This document shows, piece after piece, positions 17,014 to 27,022 of a stretch of 64,000 nt of DNA. A program made the position numbers and the translations under genes. The DNA comes from Methylocystaceae bacterium. Lineage in GTDB: Bacteria; Pseudomonadota; Alphaproteobacteria; Rhizobiales; Beijerinckiaceae. Under the pieces are notes generated by a model, which saw only the letters and a list, made by a program, of their open reading frames with translations, was not told the origin of the DNA and ran no database searches. The stretch is taken from contig WSXZ01000022.1 in the NCBI GenBank assembly GCA_009773555.1, forward strand, positions 1 through 64,000. The letters run 5' to 3'. Positions within the stretch are counted from its first letter, which is position 1, and every line of letters begins with the position of its first letter.

Positions 17014-18249
17014 TCACGGCGATGCATGGTCCTCGGCAGGCGCGCTCCAGCCGATCGGCAGGCGCGGGCGACGTTTCCGGAATTGGCCGCGCATCACGAG
17101 CGCGAAGGCGATGGCGTCCAGTCCCGCGAGGGTCAGCCACCACAGCTGCTCGGCCGCAGGACCGAACAGGCAAATGGCGAATCCCGCGCCGAGGCCACCG
17201 AGAAGAAAGGGCGCAAGCGCCGGACGCGACTGGCCGACGAACAGGCTGGTGCGGGCGGCGACGAGCGCCGCCGCGGCCGCGCCGAGCACGCCGAGATCGA
17301 ACCAGATCTTGAAGATCAGGCTGCGCGGCGTCGCCGGCGTCAGATAACCGCCGAGCACGCCCCAGGTGGCCGCGCCAAAGCCGTGTCCGATCAATGTCCG
17401 CCAGCCGTCCGCCTCGATCATCTGGCCCCAGAAGGCGAGATGTCTGAAGAAGCCGGGCGGATGTTCGGGCCAGATCAGATGCGCCGCATAGGCGGTCAGC
17501 GGGGCGAGCAGCACGATCGCCGTCATGAGCGCCGCAAGTATGATGGACATCAGCCGGGCGCGGCCGAAGGCGGCGGCGAAAACAGCCGCGCCGACGGCCA
17601 GCGCCGGGATGCCGTTCGGGGCGCCGGAAAGATAGCAGGCGATCACCGTTGCAACAGCGAGGGCGGCGGCCGAATACCACCGACCGCGGACGGCGAGGGC
17701 GCCCATGGCCGGCCAGACGAGCAGGGCCAATCCAAGTCCGGCGCGGCCAAGCGGTCCGACATCGAGAATGTCGTCGAGCGTATATTGCGGCTTCAACAGC
17801 AAAGTGACGGCGGCAAGCGCAATCGTCGCCGCGGCGACGCCAATCGGCAGCAGGTTGAGATTCGAGGTTTTGGTGCGCAGCGGCAGAAATCCGGTGGCGA
17901 GCGCAACCAGGGCGAGCGTCGCCGTGATTTTGGCGAAGCGTTCCGCCGGTCCCTCGAACGGGGTCCAGAGGAGCGAGAGCGCCGTCCAGGCGGCGAGCAA
18001 CAGAGCGGCGAGAAACGGCGGCGAGAGCAAGATCGAGCGCATCGAGCGCCCCGACCCTTCCTCCGGCGTCAGCGTCGCGGCGGCGAGCAGCAACGCCGCG
18101 CCGATCGGCAGCAGCACATAAACCGTCTGACGCGCCAGAATGGGCGCGATGAGCGAGATCACGAACAGCAAAAACACGCCAATCCGCAGCAGAAGGCGGG
18201 AAGCCTCCTCTGCGGGTTCGTCGGCATTGCGGCGCGAAAGGACAGACAT
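17014..18249 (-). CDS. O-antigen-ligase-like polytopic membrane protein
   Basis: The protein has 411 residues and about eleven hydrophobic helices, with an elongated non-membrane loop before the motif LIGHGFGAATW, resembling the GHG-type signature of the Wzy/WaaL O-antigen ligase family. Such proteins polymerise or ligate cell-surface glycans. No glycan-synthesis genes are nearby, so the assignment is tentative. It is in an operon with a WD40-repeat protein, an unusual partner. Confidence 0.6.
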   Translation of the reverse strand: MSVLSRRNADEPAEEASRLLLRIGVFLLFVISLIAPILARQTVYVLLPIGAALLLAAATLTPEEGSGRSMRSILLSPPFLAALLLAAWTALSLLWTPFEGPAERFAKITATLALVALATGFLPLRTKTSNLNLLPIGVAAATIALAAVTLLLKPQYTLDDILDVGPLGRAGLGLALLVWPAMGALAVRGRWYSAAALAVATVIACYLSGAPNGIPALAVGAAVFAAAFGRARLMSIILAALMTAIVLLAPLTAYAAHLIWPEHPPGFFRHLAFWGQMIEADGWRTLIGHGFGAATWGVLGGYLTPATPRSLIFKIWFDLGVLGAAAAALVAARTSLFVGQSRPALAPFLLGGLGAGFAICLFGPAAEQLWWLTLAGLDAIAFALVMRGQFRKRRPRLPIGWSAPAEDHASP

Positions 18250-18379
18250 GGCGGAGGTGCGGTTGAGTAGGGGATCTTCGATAGAGATTAGAACGAAATC
18301 GCCGGCGAGTAGCCTGCCGCAACGCAGTAAACCTGGGAAAGACCCCGATTTTTAGGCGACTGTGGCGCTTTTGCCTGTT

Positions 18380-19567
18380 TCAGGCCGTTTGGCGCCACTC
18401 TTGGCGGACCGCCGTCTCGGATTCGGCCGCCAGTCGGTGGGAACGCAGCTCCGCCGCTCGCGTCGGCGCCAGTCTGACGAGCGCCCAGACGGCGGCGCCG
18501 CGAACAAGGGCGGCGGAGTCCTCGGTTAACCGCTCGGCCTCTGCGGCAAGCTCGGGTCGGCCAGAATTGCCGATCGCGATCAGAACATTGCGCAAGAAGC
18601 GATCGCGTCCGACGCGCTTGATTGGAGAACCCGCAAAAAGCGCGCGGAACGCCGCATCGTCGAGGCGCGCCAATTCCGCAAGCGGCGGGGCGCCGAATTC
18701 GGGGCGCGCGGCGAGCTTCGCCTCGCGTCCGGCGCGCGCGTATTTGTTCCAGGGGCAGACCGCGAGACAGTCGTCACAGCCGTAGATGCGATTGCCGATC
18801 TTGGCCCGAAATTCGAGGGGAATAGGGCCTTTGTGCTCGATCGTCAGATAGGAGATGCAGCGCCGCGCATCGAGCCGGTAAGGCGCTGGGAAGGCCGCCG
18901 TCGGGCAAACGTCGAGACATTTGCGACACGAGCCGCAATGATCGTGCTCGGGCGGGTCCGGTTCAAGGCGAAGAGTCGTGAAAATCGCGCCCAGAAAAAG
19001 CCACGCGCCGAAATCGCGTGACACGAGATTCGTGTGCTTGCCCTGCCAGCCGACGCCGGCCGTCTGCGCGAGCGGCTTTTCCATGACGGGCGCGGTGTCG
19101 ACGAAGACCTTGGCGTCGCCGGCGCCGGCGCCGGCGCGGCTGAGGATGAATCCGGCGAGCTGTTTCAGCCGGCCCTTGATGACGTCGTGATAGTCGCGGT
19201 TGCGCGCATAGACCGAGATCGTCGCGCAAGCCGGTTTCGTCAGCGACGCGAGCGGATCTCCGTCTGGTCCGTAGTTCAGGCCGAGCATGACGAGACTCGC
19301 CGCCTCGGGCCAGAGCGCGCGCGGCGCGGCCCGTCGCTCCGCCGTTTCGCGCATCCAGTCCATGTCGCCGTGCGCGCCGTCCCGCAGCCATGCGTGCAGC
19401 CGTTCGCCCTGCTCCGGCGCAACATCGGCCCGCGCGAAGCGGCAGACGTCGAAGCCAAGTTCGAGCGCGCGCGCGCGAATTTCCTCCTCCAGCGCTGGAG
19501 CCGCAGGCGATCGAACATCATAACCTGCCGGCGAACCGATCAATGCGTTCGGGACGGTCGCGTGCAT
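18380..19567 (-). CDS. queG: Epoxyqueuosine reductase
   Basis: QueG is a cobalamin- and Fe-S-dependent enzyme that makes the last step of queuosine in tRNA. The protein has 395 residues. Two 4Fe-4S motifs are visible, [12 protein letters not shown] and [11 protein letters not shown], with a C-terminal HEAT-like helical region containing [11 protein letters not shown]. Earlier pathway genes queA and tgt lie at 60.9-63.4 kb. The gene starts one base after the stop of the upstream sensor kinase gene; a GST gene precedes that. Confidence 0.95.
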   Translation of the reverse strand: MHATVPNALIGSPAGYDVRSPAAPALEEEIRARALELGFDVCRFARADVAPEQGERLHAWLRDGAHGDMDWMRETAERRAAPRALWPEAASLVMLGLNYGPDGDPLASLTKPACATISVYARNRDYHDVIKGRLKQLAGFILSRAGAGAGDAKVFVDTAPVMEKPLAQTAGVGWQGKHTNLVSRDFGAWLFLGAIFTTLRLEPDPPEHDHCGSCRKCLDVCPTAAFPAPYRLDARRCISYLTIEHKGPIPLEFRAKIGNRIYGCDDCLAVCPWNKYARAGREAKLAARPEFGAPPLAELARLDDAAFRALFAGSPIKRVGRDRFLRNVLIAIGNSGRPELAAEAERLTEDSAALVRGAAVWALVRLAPTRAAELRSHRLAAESETAVRQEWRQTA

Positions 19568-19568
19568 G

Positions 19569-20774
19569 TCAGGTGGGCGCTTGCAGGGGGATCGAGACGA
19601 TGAACTCGGCGCCAGGGTCGTGCTTTTTCATTTCGATCGTCGCACCGAGTTGGCGCGTGAATGACGCAATGATCCGCATGCCGAGCCCCTTGCGATTGCG
19701 AGGGTCGAGGTCATCGGGCATTCCAGCGCCTTCGTCGCGCACGGACACTGTGAACGTCTCAGCGCCCTGGCGCGCGACCTTCACCGAAATAATTCCCGAC
19801 TGGCTTTCGTAAGCGTATTTCGCCGCATTGGCGATGAGTTCGTTGACGATCAGCGCGGTCGAAACCGCCCGGTCGGTTGCGATGACGATCCCTTCTTCGA
19901 CCTCGGTGCGCACGTCGCATTGCGCGACGCTTTCATCCAAATCGTGACACAGCGCTTCAATGTATTTTCCAACGTCCATGCAATCGACGTCCGAACCGCG
20001 AGACAGCTGGTCATGCGCCTTTGCGATCGCTTCCACGCGGTGAGAGGCTTCGTTGAGAAGTTCGGACACCTGTTCGTCGCCTGCGTCGTTGGCTTGCAGG
20101 CGGAGCATGCTGCTGACGATGGAAAGGCTGTTCTTCACGCGATGATTCATTTCTTTGAGCAGCGCTTCGTTGCGCGCGAGCGCCGCTCTTAGCTTGCGCT
20201 CTTCCCGCTCGCGTTCGATCGCCATGCCAAGAAGATTCGCCGCGCCCTGCAGAAAGGCGATGTCCTGCTCCCTGAAATCGGCCGGCGAGCGGCTGTCGAC
20301 TTCGAGGACGCCAAAGGGCTTTCCGTCACCCTGCAGGATGACGTTCATCGCCCGGCGAACGCCATGCTGACGTAGCAATTCGGGAGTCCTGAACCGCGTC
20401 TCCTTTTCTAGGTGATTAGAGATGACCGGTTGGCCGCTGCGTAATGCATATCCAGCGGGCGAATCGAGATCCGCGCCGACTTTCGCGACGCCCACCACGC
20501 CGCGAGACCAGCCGACGCCGGCGCGCACCAGAAACTGGTTCTCAGACGGAAGCAGCTCCAGCACTTTGCAGAAGTCCGCATCCAGTCCTTGCGCCGTAAG
20601 TTGTACTGTATCCGTCAGCAGCTGATCGAGCGAAGCGCCTTGGAGGGCCGAGACGCCGAGCTCCGCCAATATTTCCTGCTGCCGGATCCGACGCTGCAGC
20701 GCGGGCGATGGTTCGCCTCCTTCGGCGGGCTTCGTCTCAACCTTTGCGAGCTCACGCTCGTTGGGTGCGCTCAT
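19569..20774 (-). CDS. GAF-domain sensor histidine kinase (HisKA_2 type)
   Basis: The protein has 401 residues and no membrane helices. A GAF domain covers about residues 45-190, followed by a HisKA_2-type dimerisation region with phosphate-accepting His211 in the motif EMNHRVKNS, and a HATPase domain with [12 protein letters not shown] and DEGAGMPDD. This architecture is typical of cytoplasmic kinases of the general stress response in alphaproteobacteria, but no response regulator lies nearby, so its pathway is open. It is oddly placed between a GST gene and queG. Confidence 0.88.
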   Translation of the reverse strand: MSAPNERELAKVETKPAEGGEPSPALQRRIRQQEILAELGVSALQGASLDQLLTDTVQLTAQGLDADFCKVLELLPSENQFLVRAGVGWSRGVVGVAKVGADLDSPAGYALRSGQPVISNHLEKETRFRTPELLRQHGVRRAMNVILQGDGKPFGVLEVDSRSPADFREQDIAFLQGAANLLGMAIEREREERKLRAALARNEALLKEMNHRVKNSLSIVSSMLRLQANDAGDEQVSELLNEASHRVEAIAKAHDQLSRGSDVDCMDVGKYIEALCHDLDESVAQCDVRTEVEEGIVIATDRAVSTALIVNELIANAAKYAYESQSGIISVKVARQGAETFTVSVRDEGAGMPDDLDPRNRKGLGMRIIASFTRQLGATIEMKKHDPGAEFIVSIPLQAPT

Positions 20775-20901
20775 ACGATGTTCCCGTATTGACGGCTACT
20801 TGCCTCATTCCACCCGATGGTTGTCAAGCGCGGCCGCAGTGCGGCATGCAACAGCGGCGCTTGAGCCTTCGGATCTGGCGCGGCCGATCAAACAGCGCCG
20901 C

Positions 20902-21585
20902 TTAGAAATCCAGCTCCGCATAGTAGCGCCCGGGCGTCAGGCCTGGGGCCCGATAGGACAGCAGCGGACGAAACGCGGGGCGTGACTTGATGCGTTGATA
21001 CCAGTGTTTCGCCGCCTCATCCTCGTCCCACGGCGCATCGCCAAGATAATCGGCGCAGGAGATATGCGCGGCCGCTGCGAAGTCAGCATAAGTCAAACGA
21101 TCGCCCGCGAGCCAGTTGCGCGCATTGGTGAGATAACCAATGTAGCGAATATGGTGCCGGATGTTGGCGCGCGCCACACGCACCACGTCCATATCGGGCG
21201 CCCCGCCCGGAGGCGCAAAGCGCTTGTAAACTTTCTCCCTGACCAGCCAGTTCGTGACCTCGTCGAAAAACTTGACGTTGAACCAGTCGACGAGCCGACG
21301 CGTTTCAATGCGCTCCGCCATTTCCTGCGGCAGGAGTCGTTGCGCGCCACGCTCGGCGCCATAGGTCTCGTCGATATATTCGGCGATAAGATTGGCGCCT
21401 GGCGCGACAAGGCCGTTATCGTCAACGAAGACCGGCGTGCGGCCAGCGGGGTCAAGCGCGAGAAACTCAGGGCGGCGGTCGCTCACGCGCTCCTCGATGA
21501 GCGTAGCGTCTATTCCATATTCGGACAGGACGAGCCGGATGAATCGCGAATGCGGGCAGAGCGGGTGGTGATAAAGCGTGGGCAT
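20902..21585 (-). CDS. Glutathione S-transferase family protein
   Basis: The protein has 227 residues. The N-terminal thioredoxin-like domain begins YHHPLCPHSRFIRL with a CPHS motif at residues 9-12, followed by GRTPVFVDD (cis-Pro) and the glutathione-contacting region. The C-terminal helical domain contains LAGDRLTYADFAAAAH. Substrate is unknown. It heads a leftward run with the histidine kinase and queG. Confidence 0.9.
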   Translation of the reverse strand: MPTLYHHPLCPHSRFIRLVLSEYGIDATLIEERVSDRRPEFLALDPAGRTPVFVDDNGLVAPGANLIAEYIDETYGAERGAQRLLPQEMAERIETRRLVDWFNVKFFDEVTNWLVREKVYKRFAPPGGAPDMDVVRVARANIRHHIRYIGYLTNARNWLAGDRLTYADFAAAAHISCADYLGDAPWDEDEAAKHWYQRIKSRPAFRPLLSYRAPGLTPGRYYAELDF

Positions 21586-21716
21586 GAGGCCTTTTCGAGC
21601 GGACGCGAAGCGACGGTTGGGCGCCGCTTCTGTGTGCTGGTTCGGGTTAGCGCCGCTAGCCGGCGGTTTTACGGCTTTGATGAGCTTTTAGCGCGCAGCT
21701 TTTGCTAGGATATGCC

Positions 21717-22439
21717 ATGATTCGTTTGCTCTTCGCACTTTCGCTCGGCCTGATGCTGTTCACGGCCGCGGGGAACGCCGACACGCTGAAGGACGGCGTT
21801 CCAAATCTCTCAGTCATTGGCGAGGCTTACGAGGACGTCGCGCCCGACTTGGCGATCTTGCGGTTCGGCGTCGTCACCGAACGGCCGCTGGCCGCCGACG
21901 CCGCGGCGGAAAATGCGCGCGCGGTCGAAGCGGTTCTCGCCGAGCTCAAAAAATTAGGCGTTCCCGACGCTGAAGTGCAAACGCAGGGCGTAACGCTCGC
22001 GCCCGTCACCGTCGAAGAGCGAGACCCCAAGACAGGCAAACCCAAGACATCACAAAAGTTTTTCCGCGCACGAAACGATTTGCGCGTGCGGGTGACTCGA
22101 ATCAAACAGGCCGGCGAAATCGCCGGCGGTCTGATCGACAAGGGCGTTAACAGCTTCGAAGGCATCGATTTCGAAATCGCGCATCCCAGGCAGCGGCTTG
22201 ATGCATTGCGGCGCGAAGCGGTCAAGGACGCCGAGCGGCAGGCGAAGATCTATGCGGAGGCGGCCGGACTGCGGCTGTCCCGCGTGATCGAGATTCGTCC
22301 GCTCGAGGAGATCGACGCGCGCCCGCGCGCCTATGCGGCGAAGGCCGCCGCATCGTCAGGCGGCGCTGAAATTCCTTTGCGTCCAGGCCTGGAGCGTCTC
22401 TCAGCGCGCGTGAATATGGTCTGGGGGCTCTCGCGCTAA
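21717..22439 (+). CDS. Secreted SIMPL-domain (DUF541) protein
   Basis: The protein has about 240 residues with a signal peptide (residues 1-19, cleavage after GNA) and a SIMPL/DUF541 domain: SVIGEAYEDVAPDLAILRFGVVTE at the start and ARVNMVWGL at the end. Family members are periplasmic and often linked to oxidative-stress resistance. The ATG at 21717 gives the best signal peptide. Confidence 0.88.
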   Translation: MIRLLFALSLGLMLFTAAGNADTLKDGVPNLSVIGEAYEDVAPDLAILRFGVVTERPLAADAAAENARAVEAVLAELKKLGVPDAEVQTQGVTLAPVTVEERDPKTGKPKTSQKFFRARNDLRVRVTRIKQAGEIAGGLIDKGVNSFEGIDFEIAHPRQRLDALRREAVKDAERQAKIYAEAAGLRLSRVIEIRPLEEIDARPRAYAAKAAASSGGAEIPLRPGLERLSARVNMVWGLSR

Positions 22440-22573
22440 TTCGCTCTGCCTGCTGAAGCGGCGAAAGCCCGCGGCGCTGCCCGCAATTTGTTCGCTTGAA
22501 GCCATATCGCGCTGCACAATTTCACGCTAAGCTCGCATCAGCGACTGGTGGGCCGCAATGTGAGGGGTCGCGG

Positions 22574-22984
22574 ATGGCTCATGTCATCTTTTACGAAAAG
22601 CCGGGCTGCGCCGGCAATGCGCGACAGAAGGCGCTGCTCGTCGCCTCTGGACATGAGGTCGAGGTTCGGGACCTTCTGACCGAATCCTGGAGCCCGTCGA
22701 GCTTGCGTCCCTATTTCGGCTCCAAGCCATTGCCGGAATGGTTTAACGCCGCCTCGCCGCGCATCAAATCCGGCGAAATCGACCTCGAGAAAGTCACGCC
22801 GCAGGAAGCATTGGTGATGATGATGCTCGATCCGGTGCTCATCCGGCGCCCGCTGATGCGCATTGGCGATCATTGCGAGGCCGGTTTCGACTCGGCAGCG
22901 GTCGACGCGTGGATCGGGTTGAAGCGGACCGACGAAACGGTCAGCGACGTGTGCGTGCGCTCCATCGCCAACGATACTTTCTAG
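22574..22984 (+). CDS. ArsC-like nitrogenase-associated protein
   Basis: The protein has 136 residues with a thioredoxin-like ArsC/Spx fold and Cys12 in the motif EKPGCAGNARQ. LRPYFGSKPLPEWFN and MMMLDPVLIRRPL match the nitrogenase-associated branch of the ArsC family, usually encoded near nif genes. No nif gene is visible here. GAGGGG upstream supports the ATG. It hints that the host or its relatives fix nitrogen, but does not prove it. Confidence 0.8.
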   Translation: MAHVIFYEKPGCAGNARQKALLVASGHEVEVRDLLTESWSPSSLRPYFGSKPLPEWFNAASPRIKSGEIDLEKVTPQEALVMMMLDPVLIRRPLMRIGDHCEAGFDSAAVDAWIGLKRTDETVSDVCVRSIANDTF

Positions 22985-23141
22985 TCTCCTCGGCAGCGCT
23001 TATCCGCCACAAACCTGGCGCCGCCAACCTCTCCAGATATCCATAATATGTGGTATGGCGCCGGTTCGGCCGTGCGGCAGCCATCTGAATGGACGTGGCC
23101 GGCGGTGACCGTGGGGAAGCCGCGGAGGAGGAACGCTAAGC

Positions 23142-26123
23142 ATGCAGCCTTCGGCGGAAGGAAAGGAATATTGGGCGATCGGAGCCGATGCGGCGCTTGA
23201 GCGCCTAGGCGCGACGCGTTTGGGCTTGAGCGAGGCTGAGGCAGAACGGCGGCTCGCCGTCCATGGCCCCAATAGCCTTCCGGCCGGCAGGCGGCGCAGC
23301 GCGCTCATGCGCTTCGCGCTGCAGTTCCATAACGTATTGATTTATGTCTTGCTCGCCGCCGCCTTCGTCACGGCGCTCATGCAACACTGGATCGACACCG
23401 CGGTCATCGTCGCGGTCGTCGTGATCAACGCGATCATCGGGTTCATTCAGGAGGGTAAGGCCGAAGAGGCCATGGAGGCCGTCCGCAACATGCTGTCGCT
23501 GCATGCGACGGTCATTCGAGACGGGAAGCGCGTCGTCGTCGACGCGACCGATATCGCGCCTGGCGACATCGTCTATGTCCAATCAGGCGACAAAATTCCG
23601 GCGGACATCCGTCTCATCCGGGTCAAATCTCTGAAAGTGCAGGAGTCGGCGCTTACCGGCGAGTCGCTGCCGGTCGACAAGGACCCGGCGCCGGTCATGG
23701 CGGATGTGCCGCTCGGAGATCGGGCTCCGATGGCCTATTCGGGGACTGTCGTGACCTACGGTCAGGGAACGGGCGTCGTCGTCGCCACGGGCGCCGCGAC
23801 TGAGATCGGGCGCATCAACGCCATGCTCTCGGAGGTGGAGACGCTCTCCACGCCCTTGTTGCAGCGCATGGACGAATTCGCGCGCTGGCTCACGGTCGTC
23901 ATTTTGGTCGTGTGCGCCGCCGTTTTCGCTTTTGGCGCGCTGGTCTGGGGATTCGACGTCGGCGATATGTTCATGGCGGCGGTCGGGCTCGCGGTTTCCG
24001 CGATCCCGGAAGGACTGCCGGCTATCATCACCATTACGCTGGCGATCGGCGTGGAGCGGATGGCGCGGCGCAAGGCGATCATCCGCCAACTGCCGGCGGT
24101 CGAAACGCTCGGCGCGGTGAGCACGATCTGCTCGGACAAGACCGGCACGCTGACGCTCAATGAATTGATCGTGCGCTCGATCGTCATCTCCGGCGGGACC
24201 TACGACACGACCGGGTCGGGATACGATCCGCATGGGGGCTTCTTGCGCAACGGCAAGGACGTCGTGGTGGGCGAGGACATTCACCTGACCGCGGCTTTGC
24301 GCCCTCTTGCGCTCTGCAACGACGCCGTGCTGCGCGAGAAGGACGGCGTCTGGAGCGTCGAGGGCGATCCGACCGAGGGCGCCTTGCTCGCCGCCGCCGT
24401 CAAAGGCGGCGTCAACTTGGAAAAGCTGGCGCTGGAACTGCCGCGCACGGATGAAATTCCTTTTGAGTCGCAGCATCGCTTCATGGCGACGCTGCATCAC
24501 GACCATGACGGCGCTGGCTACATTTTCGTCAAAGGCGCGCCTGAGCGGCTGCTCGAAATGTGCTTCTGGGAGCAGGACGTGCGAGGAGAGCAGCGTCCGC
24601 TCGACTGCGCCTGCTGGCTCGACCGCATCATTGAGATGGCCACGCGCGGGCAGCGGGTTTTGGCGGTCGCCTCCAAGAAAGCCGAAGAGGGTCAGCAGCA
24701 ACTCGCGTTCGGCGACGTTGAAAGCGGGCTCGTCTTTGTCGGTCTGATCGGCCTGATTGACCCGCCGCGCCCCGAGGCCGTCGAGGCGATCCGCGCATGC
24801 GCGACCGCCGGCATGTCCGTCAAAATGATCACGGGCGACCACGCCGCGACGGCGATGGCCATCGCCCGCGAACTCGGACTTAACCGTCCGGATTCCGTGC
24901 TCACCGGACGCGACCTCGACGCGATCGGCGACGAAGCGCTCGGCGAAGTGGCAAGCGCCACGACGGTGTTCGCGCGCACCAGTCCCGAACATAAGCTGCG
25001 ACTCGTTCAGGCGTTGCAGAAGCGCGGCGAAGTCGTCGCGATGACCGGCGACGGCGTCAACGACGCGCCTGCCTTAAAGCGCGCCGACATAGGCATCGCC
25101 ATGGGCGTCAAAGGCACCGAGGCCGCGAAAGAGGCCGCGGAGATGGTGCTTGCCGACGACAATTTCGCGTCGATCGTGCATGCGGTGCATGAGGGCCGCG
25201 TCGTCTACGAAAATTTGAAAAAGACCATCCTCTACATCTTGCCGACCAATGGCGGCGAGGGCCTCACGGTGATCGCGGCGATCGCCATGGGCGAGACCCT
25301 GCCGGTGACGCCCGTACAGATACTGTGGGTCAATCTGATCACCGCCGTCACGCTCGGCCTCGCGCTCGCGTTCGAGCCGCCGACCAAGGGCGTCATGCTG
25401 CGCCCGCCGCGCCCGTCAGGCGAACCGATCCTCTCCCGCTACTTCATCTGGCGCATCGTCTTCGTTTCTTTCCTGATGCTGCTCGCGACCTTCGGTCTTT
25501 ACGAATTGGAGAAGGCGCGGGGCATGGGGCTCGACAGCGCGCGAACGGTCGCGGTCAACACGCTCGTCGCCTGCGAAGTCGCTTATCTCTTCAACGCGCG
25601 TTTCCTTTCCGAGTCGTCGTTCTCGTTGAAGGGTCTGTTCGGCAGCCGCGCAGTGCTGATTTCCGTCGCCATCGTCGTCGTCCTGCAAGCGATGTTCACT
25701 TACGCGCCCTTTATGCAGGCGCTGTTCAACACCACGCCGCTCGACCCGGAAATGTGGGGGCATATCGCCGGCGCGAGCGTCGTGCTGTTTCTGCTCGTCG
25801 AGGTGGAGAAGGCCATTTTCCGTTCGCCCGCGAAGGCTCCTGCGCCGCCTGGCGTTCCTGTGGCGACGGCGACCGGCGCAGCCGCTGTCGTCGCGCCTGG
25901 CGACTGGGTCCGACCTGTCGTCGCCGGCCTATTGGGGCTGCTCATCATTGTCGTGAGCGGCGCGTTCTATCTTCACACGCGTGTCAGTCTCACGCGTGAA
26001 GAAGCGTCAGCGGGTCGAACGGTCGTCGGCGGCAGGCGTCGTCGCGACGCTCTCTTGCGACGTCGGCGCGCAAGTGGAGAAGGGCGAGACATGCGGGACG
26101 CTCGATGTGCGTCCGTTCGATGA
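23142..26123 (+). CDS. Type II P-type cation ATPase (CtpF-like) with extra C-terminal helix
   Basis: A PMA/SERCA-type pump with an N-terminal cation-ATPase domain, TGES at 172-175, PEGLP at 289-293, the phosphorylated Asp332 in DKTGTLT, and the hinge motif TGDGVNDAPALK. The helix around VNLITAVTLGLALAFEPP lacks the Asp of the NxxTD calcium motif and resembles CtpF-like pumps, so the ion is uncertain. After the usual ten helices a further helix appears at about residues 925-945 (PVVAGLLGLLIIVVSGAFYL), followed by REEASAGRTVV. The last 30 or so Arg-rich residues look like a wrong frame: from about 26028 another frame carries a HlyD-like adaptor. The true product may be a fusion. Confidence 0.85.
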   Translation: MQPSAEGKEYWAIGADAALERLGATRLGLSEAEAERRLAVHGPNSLPAGRRRSALMRFALQFHNVLIYVLLAAAFVTALMQHWIDTAVIVAVVVINAIIGFIQEGKAEEAMEAVRNMLSLHATVIRDGKRVVVDATDIAPGDIVYVQSGDKIPADIRLIRVKSLKVQESALTGESLPVDKDPAPVMADVPLGDRAPMAYSGTVVTYGQGTGVVVATGAATEIGRINAMLSEVETLSTPLLQRMDEFARWLTVVILVVCAAVFAFGALVWGFDVGDMFMAAVGLAVSAIPEGLPAIITITLAIGVERMARRKAIIRQLPAVETLGAVSTICSDKTGTLTLNELIVRSIVISGGTYDTTGSGYDPHGGFLRNGKDVVVGEDIHLTAALRPLALCNDAVLREKDGVWSVEGDPTEGALLAAAVKGGVNLEKLALELPRTDEIPFESQHRFMATLHHDHDGAGYIFVKGAPERLLEMCFWEQDVRGEQRPLDCACWLDRIIEMATRGQRVLAVASKKAEEGQQQLAFGDVESGLVFVGLIGLIDPPRPEAVEAIRACATAGMSVKMITGDHAATAMAIARELGLNRPDSVLTGRDLDAIGDEALGEVASATTVFARTSPEHKLRLVQALQKRGEVVAMTGDGVNDAPALKRADIGIAMGVKGTEAAKEAAEMVLADDNFASIVHAVHEGRVVYENLKKTILYILPTNGGEGLTVIAAIAMGETLPVTPVQILWVNLITAVTLGLALAFEPPTKGVMLRPPRPSGEPILSRYFIWRIVFVSFLMLLATFGLYELEKARGMGLDSARTVAVNTLVACEVAYLFNARFLSESSFSLKGLFGSRAVLISVAIVVVLQAMFTYAPFMQALFNTTPLDPEMWGHIAGASVVLFLLVEVEKAIFRSPAKAPAPPGVPVATATGAAAVVAPGDWVRPVVAGLLGLLIIVVSGAFYLHTRVSLTREEASAGRTVVGGRRRRDALLRRRRASGEGRDMRDARCASVR

Positions 26124-26739
26124 AGCGTTCGCGCGCGCGCAAAGCGCGCTGGCGGCCGCTGAGCGGCAACTGACGCAGCGCCAGAGCGCCCAGGCAAAGG
26201 CGCAGGCGAATCTTGACAGACGGGAGGCGCGGTCGGGACGTCGCGCCGCGAGCCGCAAGGCGCTTGCCAATGCGCGAGGCCTCTTAACGCGCGCGCAAGC
26301 GCAATTCGAACGCGCCGAAGCGGAAGTCGCTCTGCGCCGCGAGTCGCTCGCTAAGGCCGAGGCGGCTCGCGCCGACGCTGCGATTGTCGCCCCTATCGCA
26401 GGTTTTGTCTTAGAGCGCACGGCTGTTGTCGGCGCGCGTGTTGAACCGGGCGCGCCGCTATTCATGATCGGCGACGCCAAGACCGTTCGGCTTCGGGTGA
26501 AGACGGAGGGGGAGGGCGCCCTGACGATCGCGCCGGGCGCAGAGGCGGTCGTGACAAGCGAGTCGGTCCCTGGCCGGACGTTTTCAGGAAAGGTGACTGA
26601 AGCGCGCCGAACAGAGTCGGGTGCGCCGGTCGACGTCATCGTCGAGGTCGATAATCGAGAGTTGGCGCTTCGACCGGGAATGGAGGTTTCGGCGCGCATC
26701 GGAATCGTGGAGAGCGAAGCCTCCTCGACCGGCCTGTGA
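25981..26739 (+). pseudogene. HlyD-like periplasmic adaptor region, out of frame with the ATPase
   Basis: From about 26035 this frame encodes a membrane-fusion/adaptor protein without its usual N-terminal helix: a half-motif GVVATLSCDVGAQVEKGETCGTLD (lipoyl-like hairpin), an Ala/Gln/Arg-rich coiled coil, the second lipoyl half APIAGFVLERTAVVGARVEPG, and a beta-barrel ending RPGMEVSARI. The missing anchor helix is found at the C-terminus of the preceding ATPase in a different frame. The first 15 or so codons before GVVATL are not adaptor-like. The simplest reading is one gene, 23142-26739, broken by a deletion at about 26028-26037. Confidence 0.65.
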
Positions 26740-26784
26740 GAAGAAGTGGGCCGGCCGGGGTGACCTCGCGGAATCTCGATCGCC

Positions 26785-26860
26785 TGGTGGGCCGGGCAGG
26801 ACTCGAACCTGCAACCAGACCGTTATGAGCGGCCGGCTCTAACCATTGAGCTACCGGCCC
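26785..26860 (-). tRNA. tRNA with CAU anticodon, probably tRNA-Ile2
   Basis: A 76-base cloverleaf with CCA encoded: acceptor GGGCCGG/CCGGCCC, D arm GCTC/GAGC, anticodon stem GGCCG/CGGTC (one G-T pair) with loop CTCATAA, and T arm GCAGG/CCTGC. The anticodon CAT could be elongator Met or the Ile2 that TilS converts with lysidine. The D loop AATGGTTA and overall similarity to Ile2 of enterobacteria favour Ile2. Confidence 0.9.
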
Positions 26861-27022
26861 CGAGACGGGGAGGCCCGTCCTATACCGCAAGCCGGGCGCG
26901 CGCAATATCGCGGGCTGCATCACTCGCTCTCATCGTGCGCTCGCCTTCGCCTGGCGCGCGGGCCGTGTTCATTCGTCAGCCTGTCTTGCCAGGGCCCGCG
27001 CCGCGCCTGTAAGGCTTTTTAT

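Noticed and set aside
16978-18270. Plus-strand frame of 430 codons
   Set aside because: It is opposite the O-antigen-ligase-like gene; highly charged, repetitive shadow composition.
23583-24992. Long minus-strand frame of 469 codons
   Set aside because: It is antisense to the P-type ATPase with composition typical of a shadow frame.
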